Positions 5,239 to 8,504 of a stretch of DNA of 8,504 bases are shown here, in pieces (the stretch's first letter is position 1; each line of letters begins with the position of its first letter). This DNA is from an uncultured Campylobacter sp. (GTDB taxonomy: Bacteria; Campylobacterota; Campylobacteria; Campylobacterales; Campylobacteraceae): positions 1 through 8,504 of the forward strand of contig NZ_CALIBF010000060.1 of NCBI RefSeq assembly GCF_938045465.1. Direction: 5' to 3'. A program made the translations under genes and the position numbers. The notes beneath the pieces are model-generated. The model had not been told where the DNA came from, did no database searches, and saw only the letters and a program-made list of their open reading frames with translations.

Positions 5239-7041
5239 CTAAAATTTAAACACGCTCTTAGCTTCAGCGATGCGCTCGCCAAGGCTCGTAGCGGTATCTT
5301 CGCCACTTGCCGCGCACCTAAAGATCGGCTCAAGCACCTCGGCGAAAAAGCCGTTTAGCCCCTCTTGCATGATCTGCGCGTTATTTTGGTAGCGCGCAAG
5401 CCCCATAAATACGCCGTGCCCGATCGTGCCGAGGCTCTTTGCCTCATCGGCGATAAATTTATTCAGCGCCTTGCAAACCGCAACGACCGCGCTTGCATTT
5501 ACGATCTCGCGATCTCTTAAATAATCCTCAAGCGCGCCGTAATCGCACTCGCATTTGATCCATCTAAACGCCTTCGCAATCGACGGCGAAACGTATTTGT
5601 ACTCATTAAGAGTGCATAGGACGTATAAATTTTTAGGCACCGCAAAATATGAGCGGCCGTCCTTTAAAACGACGCTTGCGCGCGCTTTTTCGCCCTCTTC
5701 AAAGCCGTCGATTACGTGGGAATTTTTCGTGCGGATCAGCGAAAGCTCGTCTTTCTCGTCGTAGCGACGATCTAAAAGCACCGCAGCCTCGCCAAAAATT
5801 TTATCCAAACTCGCGGCACTTGCATTGTCGATCAGAAAATAATACTCGCCCTTCGGATCGTTTAGCGCCTCTTTGCACAGCGCCTTAAACTCGCCATTGA
5901 TGAAACTTGTGCCGTAAAATCCGTCGATGAAATCACGGTATTCAAAGCCTTCGTGCAGGCAAACGTAGCGGAAATTTTTTGTCGCAAGCTTCTTTTCAGT
6001 GATCAAAGACCGCAATCTGCGAGTTTTGCCGGTACCGATCGCGCCGTAAAATATCGTATTTTTTGCGACCTCTTCACTTTTGTAGTTTTTGACGTATTCA
6101 AAAAATAGCGAGGAGTACACGATCCTAGCCGCACCCACGACATCCTGCGGATACGGGGTAAATTCCGCGATAAATCGCGAACTTACTTCGTAAAATTCTT
6201 CGAAAATTTCAACCTTTTCGTCATAGAGCAAAGATAAAATTTGTGCGGTTTCATCGCGATAAACGAGAGTCGGAAACTCATCGTTGCACTGCGCAAGTAT
6301 GCTAGATAGCAGATAGAGCTTTTCGCGCGAAATTTGCGCAAAATCACCGCCCTCGGCAAGTCCTAAATTTAGCATCCCGTCGTCGCTTAGGTAGCTATCG
6401 ATCAGATAGAAATTATCGGCATTTATCGCGGATTTTAAAAATTCCATCAGCACGAAGGGCTGATTATGCAGCGCGACGTCGAAAAAATCGATCGCCAAAG
6501 CGCTATCCACCGCCGTAAGAAGCCTGTAAAGCTCGTCGTAGAAATTGACTAGCTTTTGTTTGAAAATATCGCGCGCGGTGCGCTCCTGCGAATAACTATT
6601 GAAATTTTTAACGATGTTTTCGATAAAAACATAAAGCGAGACGATGTTTTTATCCTCACCGCTAAGCACGCTATCTACGCTTTTTACGGCATTTTTGGGA
6701 AACAGCTCCTTTTTGCCAACAATGCGGTCTTTGAAAGCGAAATCATAATAAAACGCGCTGATATTGGAATCAAAAAACTGATCCATAAAAAAATACTCGG
6801 CGTGCGCGAATTTCTCGCCTAAAGATAAAATTTTGCAGCTTCTAAGATTGCCGTCGCTAAGATTTATATATAAAGTTTGCAAAAACTCGTTCTCGGTCTC
6901 ATCAAAGCTTGCGAGGCAGCGCTTTATCTCGCCTAAATACTTTGAAATCGCGGTTTGTTTTTTAAGCCAGAATTGGTTTTTGTTGTGATTTTTCCAGCTG
7001 GCGACCAGCGACTCTATCTTTTCCTTGCTAAAATCTTGCAT
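5239..7041 (-). CDS. Solitary McrB-like AAA+ ATPase with degenerate catalytic motifs
   Basis: This 600-residue protein has an unrecognised, probably helical N-terminal half (1-320) and a C-terminal AAA+ domain (about 325-500) of the McrB family. Walker A is GAIGTGKT (333-340). LHEGFEYRDFIDGFYG (362-377) matches the McrB hallmark YEDFIxG. The Walker B region FLIDNASAASLDKIFGE (402-418) aligns with McrB IIDEINRGNxxKxFGE but has Asn for the catalytic Glu and lacks INR. The sensor/specificity stretch is CTLNEYKYVSPSIAKAFRW (476-494) where McrB has TMNTADRSxxxxDxALRRRF. So nucleotide binding looks possible but hydrolysis looks impaired. E. coli McrB is a GTP-driven translocase that works with the nuclease McrC; no McrC lies in this window. 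AAGGAT at 7052-7047 sets the start. Role unknown: a relic or repurposed defence ATPase is possible. Confidence 0.85.
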   Translation of the reverse strand: MQDFSKEKIESLVASWKNHNKNQFWLKKQTAISKYLGEIKRCLASFDETENEFLQTLYINLSDGNLRSCKILSLGEKFAHAEYFFMDQFFDSNISAFYYDFAFKDRIVGKKELFPKNAVKSVDSVLSGEDKNIVSLYVFIENIVKNFNSYSQERTARDIFKQKLVNFYDELYRLLTAVDSALAIDFFDVALHNQPFVLMEFLKSAINADNFYLIDSYLSDDGMLNLGLAEGGDFAQISREKLYLLSSILAQCNDEFPTLVYRDETAQILSLLYDEKVEIFEEFYEVSSRFIAEFTPYPQDVVGAARIVYSSLFFEYVKNYKSEEVAKNTIFYGAIGTGKTRRLRSLITEKKLATKNFRYVCLHEGFEYRDFIDGFYGTSFINGEFKALCKEALNDPKGEYYFLIDNASAASLDKIFGEAAVLLDRRYDEKDELSLIRTKNSHVIDGFEEGEKARASVVLKDGRSYFAVPKNLYVLCTLNEYKYVSPSIAKAFRWIKCECDYGALEDYLRDREIVNASAVVAVCKALNKFIADEAKSLGTIGHGVFMGLARYQNNAQIMQEGLNGFFAEVLEPIFRCAASGEDTATSLGERIAEAKSVFKF

Positions 7042-7046
7042 GACTC

Positions 7047-7076
7047 ATCCTTGAAAGATTAAAATTATGTATTGTA
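7047..7076 (-). promoter_or_regulatory. Promoter and ribosome binding site of the McrB-like gene
   Basis: On the minus strand TACAAT (7076-7071) is preceded by a very AT-rich stretch (7078-7110), and AAGGAT (7052-7047) precedes ATG 7041. CATAAT just downstream is an alternative -10. The gene therefore looks transcribed on its own. Confidence 0.45.
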
Positions 7077-7162
7077 CTTGAATTTAAATAAATAATTAAT
7101 AAAACTCTGATCTCGCGGCGGAGCGCGAAAGCAAATTCTATTAAATTTACGCGCCCGCGGCG

Positions 7163-7186
7163 GTAGGAAATTTTAAAATTTACTGC
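7163..7186 (-). terminator. AT-rich imperfect palindrome after pcm, likely terminator
   Basis: The core AAATTTTAAAATTT (7168-7181) is a perfect palindrome. It extends outward with one mismatch and one G-T pair to 7163 and 7186. It begins 10 bases after the pcm stop. The same 15-base core (GAAATTTTAAAATTT) occurs inside the palindrome at 5184-5211 after the McrB-like gene, which suggests a shared type of 3'-end signal. Confidence 0.4.
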
Positions 7187-7195
7187 GCGCTAGAT

Positions 7196-7831
7196 CTATC
7201 CGCGACCCTGCACCAGCGGGACGAACTCGCAGGCGCCAAGCTCCTCTTCTTTGATCTCGGACGGCGAAATTTTACTAAATCTAACGATCTTTTGCGAGCC
7301 GCCTCTATTCATCGGAGCGACCAAAATTCCGCCTATTGCCAGCTGCGCAAACAGCCGCTCGTCGATCCGCTCGGCGCACGCAGAGAGCAAGATCCTATCG
7401 AAAGGGGCGAAATTTTTCCACCCGGCGTTGCCGTCGTCGTGGCGCAGGCTGATGTTTGAAATCCCGAGATTTGCAAAGTGTCTTTTCGCCTCGCCCACCA
7501 GCCGCTCGACGCGCTCGACGGCAAAGACGCGGTGAACCATCCTGCTTAAAATCGCCGCTTGATAGCCGCTGCCGCAGCCGATCTCTAAAATTTTCTCGAC
7601 CTTCGGATCCACGCTTAGCGCCATCGTCATGCGCGCGACCGTCAGCGGCGAACTGATCCACTGACTGGCTAAAATGGGCTGCGCGTTGAGGCTAAAGGCA
7701 TGCGCGCCCAGCGGAGCAAACTCGCTTCTAGCGACGCTACAAAACGCTTCAAAAAGCGCAGGATTTAAGCTAACCTGCTCGGCGATGTCGTTCGCCATCT
7801 TTTCGCAGCGAAGCCGCTCTAGCGAGACCAT
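7196..7831 (-). CDS. pcm: Protein-L-isoaspartate O-methyltransferase
   Basis: Pcm methylates the carboxyl of isoaspartyl residues in aged proteins using S-adenosylmethionine, which starts their repair. The 211 residues match the family's usual length of about 205-215. SAM-binding motif I is ILEIGCGSGYQAAILS (81-96); the post-I acidic residue is E106 in FAVERVERL; DDGNAGW (132-138) is the substrate/SAM loop; LSACAE (149-154) and VAPMN (171-175) follow; VPLVQGRG (204-211) is the typical C-terminus. In the Pcm substrate loop SSPLTVARMT (60-69) replaces the more common ISQPYxVARMT, a mild divergence. The start ATG 7831 has GGGAG upstream. An internal Met at residue 12 is possible but has a poorer ribosome site. 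The gene follows nrdB on the same strand. Confidence 0.93.
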   Translation of the reverse strand: MVSLERLRCEKMANDIAEQVSLNPALFEAFCSVARSEFAPLGAHAFSLNAQPILASQWISSPLTVARMTMALSVDPKVEKILEIGCGSGYQAAILSRMVHRVFAVERVERLVGEAKRHFANLGISNISLRHDDGNAGWKNFAPFDRILLSACAERIDERLFAQLAIGGILVAPMNRGGSQKIVRFSKISPSEIKEEELGACEFVPLVQGRG

Positions 7832-8110
7832 AGCGCGCTCCCGCCCGACCAGACCTTAAATTTAAAGCCACGAAAGCTTTCGCCCCGTCTAAATTCTGGG
7901 CCGCTAAAATTTTTAAAAATTCCCGAAATTCCACTCCGCGCCAAAAGAGCATGAGCTGCGTTTTTTAAATACATAGCGCGGCTAAATTTTAAAAATTTTG
8001 CAGGTAATACGCCTTTTGCACTCATCGCGTATCCAAACCGCGCCGAACAAGTATCTGCAAAGTATCCGTGCCGCGATGTGGCAGAGCAAAATTTCAAACC
8101 GCAAAATCCG
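7832..8110. other. Gap between nrdB and pcm
   Basis: No gene is convincing here. A minus-strand frame from 8121 to 7819 (100 residues) spans the gap, overlapping the nrdB end and the pcm start, but its composition (rich in Ser, Arg, Phe, Cys, no domain) looks like chance translation. AT-rich palindromic patches centred near 7915 and 7990 (TTTTTAAAAATT type) could be 3'-end structures of nrdB. No clear -10 box for pcm is seen, so pcm may be read from the nrdB promoter. Confidence 0.45.
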
Positions 8111-8504
8111 CTAAAAATCATCGAAACTCAAGCTTCCTTTGCTGTAGTTCGTGACCTTGCTCTCGAAAAAGTTGCTCTTTTGATCGTTAAATTTAGAAAA
8201 ATCATCGACCCATTTTATCGGATGTTTCGCGCCGTATCGCTTCTCAAGCCCGATGGCGAGCAGGCGTTGATCGACCAGGTAGTGGATGTATTCTTCGATG
8301 ATGTCGTCCGTAAAGCCCATGATTTGATTATCCGTGATGTATTTGCCCCAATCGATCTCTAAGCTCCCCGCCGTCTCGAACATCTCATAAATTTTATCCA
8401 CGTTGCGCTTATTAAACAGATCGGCGCGCTCCTTGCGGACGGAATTTATCATATTTTGAAAGAGTAGCAGGTGCGTGATCTCGTCGCGCTGTATGAAGCG
8501 GATC
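8111..8504 (-). CDS. nrdB: Class Ia ribonucleotide reductase small (beta) subunit, C-terminal part
   Basis: NrdB holds the diiron-tyrosyl radical cofactor used by NrdA to reduce ribonucleoside diphosphates. The last 130 residues are present; the start lies beyond the right edge. The fragment opens with IRFIQRDEITHLLLFQNMINSVR, where Glu and His of RDEITH match the iron ligands E238 and H241 of E. coli NrdB. It continues through LEIDWGKYITDNQIMGFTDDIIEEYI and LDQRLLAIGLEKRYG-type helices. The flexible tail NYSKGSLSFDDF is the NrdA-binding peptide, ending in acidic and aromatic residues as usual. The stop is TAG at 8113-8111. Confidence 0.95.
   Translation of the reverse strand, partial: IRFIQRDEITHLLLFQNMINSVRKERADLFNKRNVDKIYEMFETAGSLEIDWGKYITDNQIMGFTDDIIEEYIHYLVDQRLLAIGLEKRYGAKHPIKWVDDFSKFNDQKSNFFESKVTNYSKGSLSFDDF

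Larger units (their letters stand above)
1..8504. repeat. Dispersed, highly over-represented palindromic hexamer AAATTT
   Basis: By hand I count about 75 copies of AAATTT in the window, in genes and gaps alike, often as TAAATTT or AAAATTT. With about half the bases A or T, chance would give about three. The word is its own reverse complement, so strand does not matter. It fits the RAATTY site that the C. jejuni methyltransferase CtsM modifies to mark DNA for natural transformation. The count is by eye and may be off by several. Confidence 0.7.

Noticed and set aside
7113..7128. TCGCG-6 bases-CGCGA hairpin upstream of the McrB-like gene
   Set aside because: A 5-bp stem with no adjacent T-run on the minus strand, in a GC-rich patch where such matches are easy to find by chance.
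7819..8121. 100-codon minus-strand frame bridging nrdB and pcm
   Set aside because: It overlaps both neighbours, has no recognisable domain, an amino-acid make-up typical of chance frames and a poorly spaced ribosome site. Kept only as a note in the gap entry.

Overview
The window looks like chromosomal DNA from a Campylobacter-type member of the Campylobacterota, probably one of the higher-G+C oral or gut species rather than C. jejuni. The evidence is the gene content (carboxynorspermidine decarboxylase, a selenocysteine-containing SelD, a FdhC-type cytochrome b), TATAAT-like -10 boxes without clear -35 boxes, and an extreme abundance of the word AAATTT. The species is an inference. I see no insertion sequence, phage gene, tRNA, rRNA or CRISPR array.

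Left block (64-2723, all minus strand): fdhC, yedF and selD, in transcription order. FdhC is the membrane cytochrome b that passes formate electrons to quinone. YedF is a TusA/DsrE-type selenium-metabolism protein. SelD makes selenophosphate. SelD is itself a selenoprotein: codon 17 is an in-frame UGA at the catalytic position, followed by a plausible bacterial SECIS hairpin. A conventional gene caller would lose the first 61 residues. Because formate dehydrogenases of this group usually contain selenocysteine and a molybdenum or tungsten pterin, the block reads as a formate/selenium unit. The catalytic (FdhA) and iron-sulfur (FdhB) subunits are not in the window.

Middle block (2819-4807): nspC (minus; last step of norspermidine/spermidine synthesis by the carboxy-spermidine route) is divergent from moaD-moaE (plus; molybdopterin synthase). 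Their two promoters sit back to back in 87 bases. MoaD and MoaE supply the pterin cofactor that formate dehydrogenase needs.

Right block (4808-8504): a non-coding gap of about 430 bases ends in a perfect 28-base palindrome. Next comes a solitary 600-residue McrB-like AAA+ ATPase with an intact Walker A but a degraded Walker B, sensor and arginine-finger region, and no McrC beside it. After it come pcm (protein-L-isoaspartate methyltransferase) and the C-terminal part of nrdB (ribonucleotide reductase small subunit), which runs off the right edge. All three genes are on the minus strand.

The points most worth a second look are the hidden Sec codon in selD, the lone degenerate McrB-like gene, the roughly 25-fold excess of AAATTT (which fits the RAATTY site used as a self-DNA mark for transformation in C. 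jejuni), and the AT-rich palindromes just past several gene ends.
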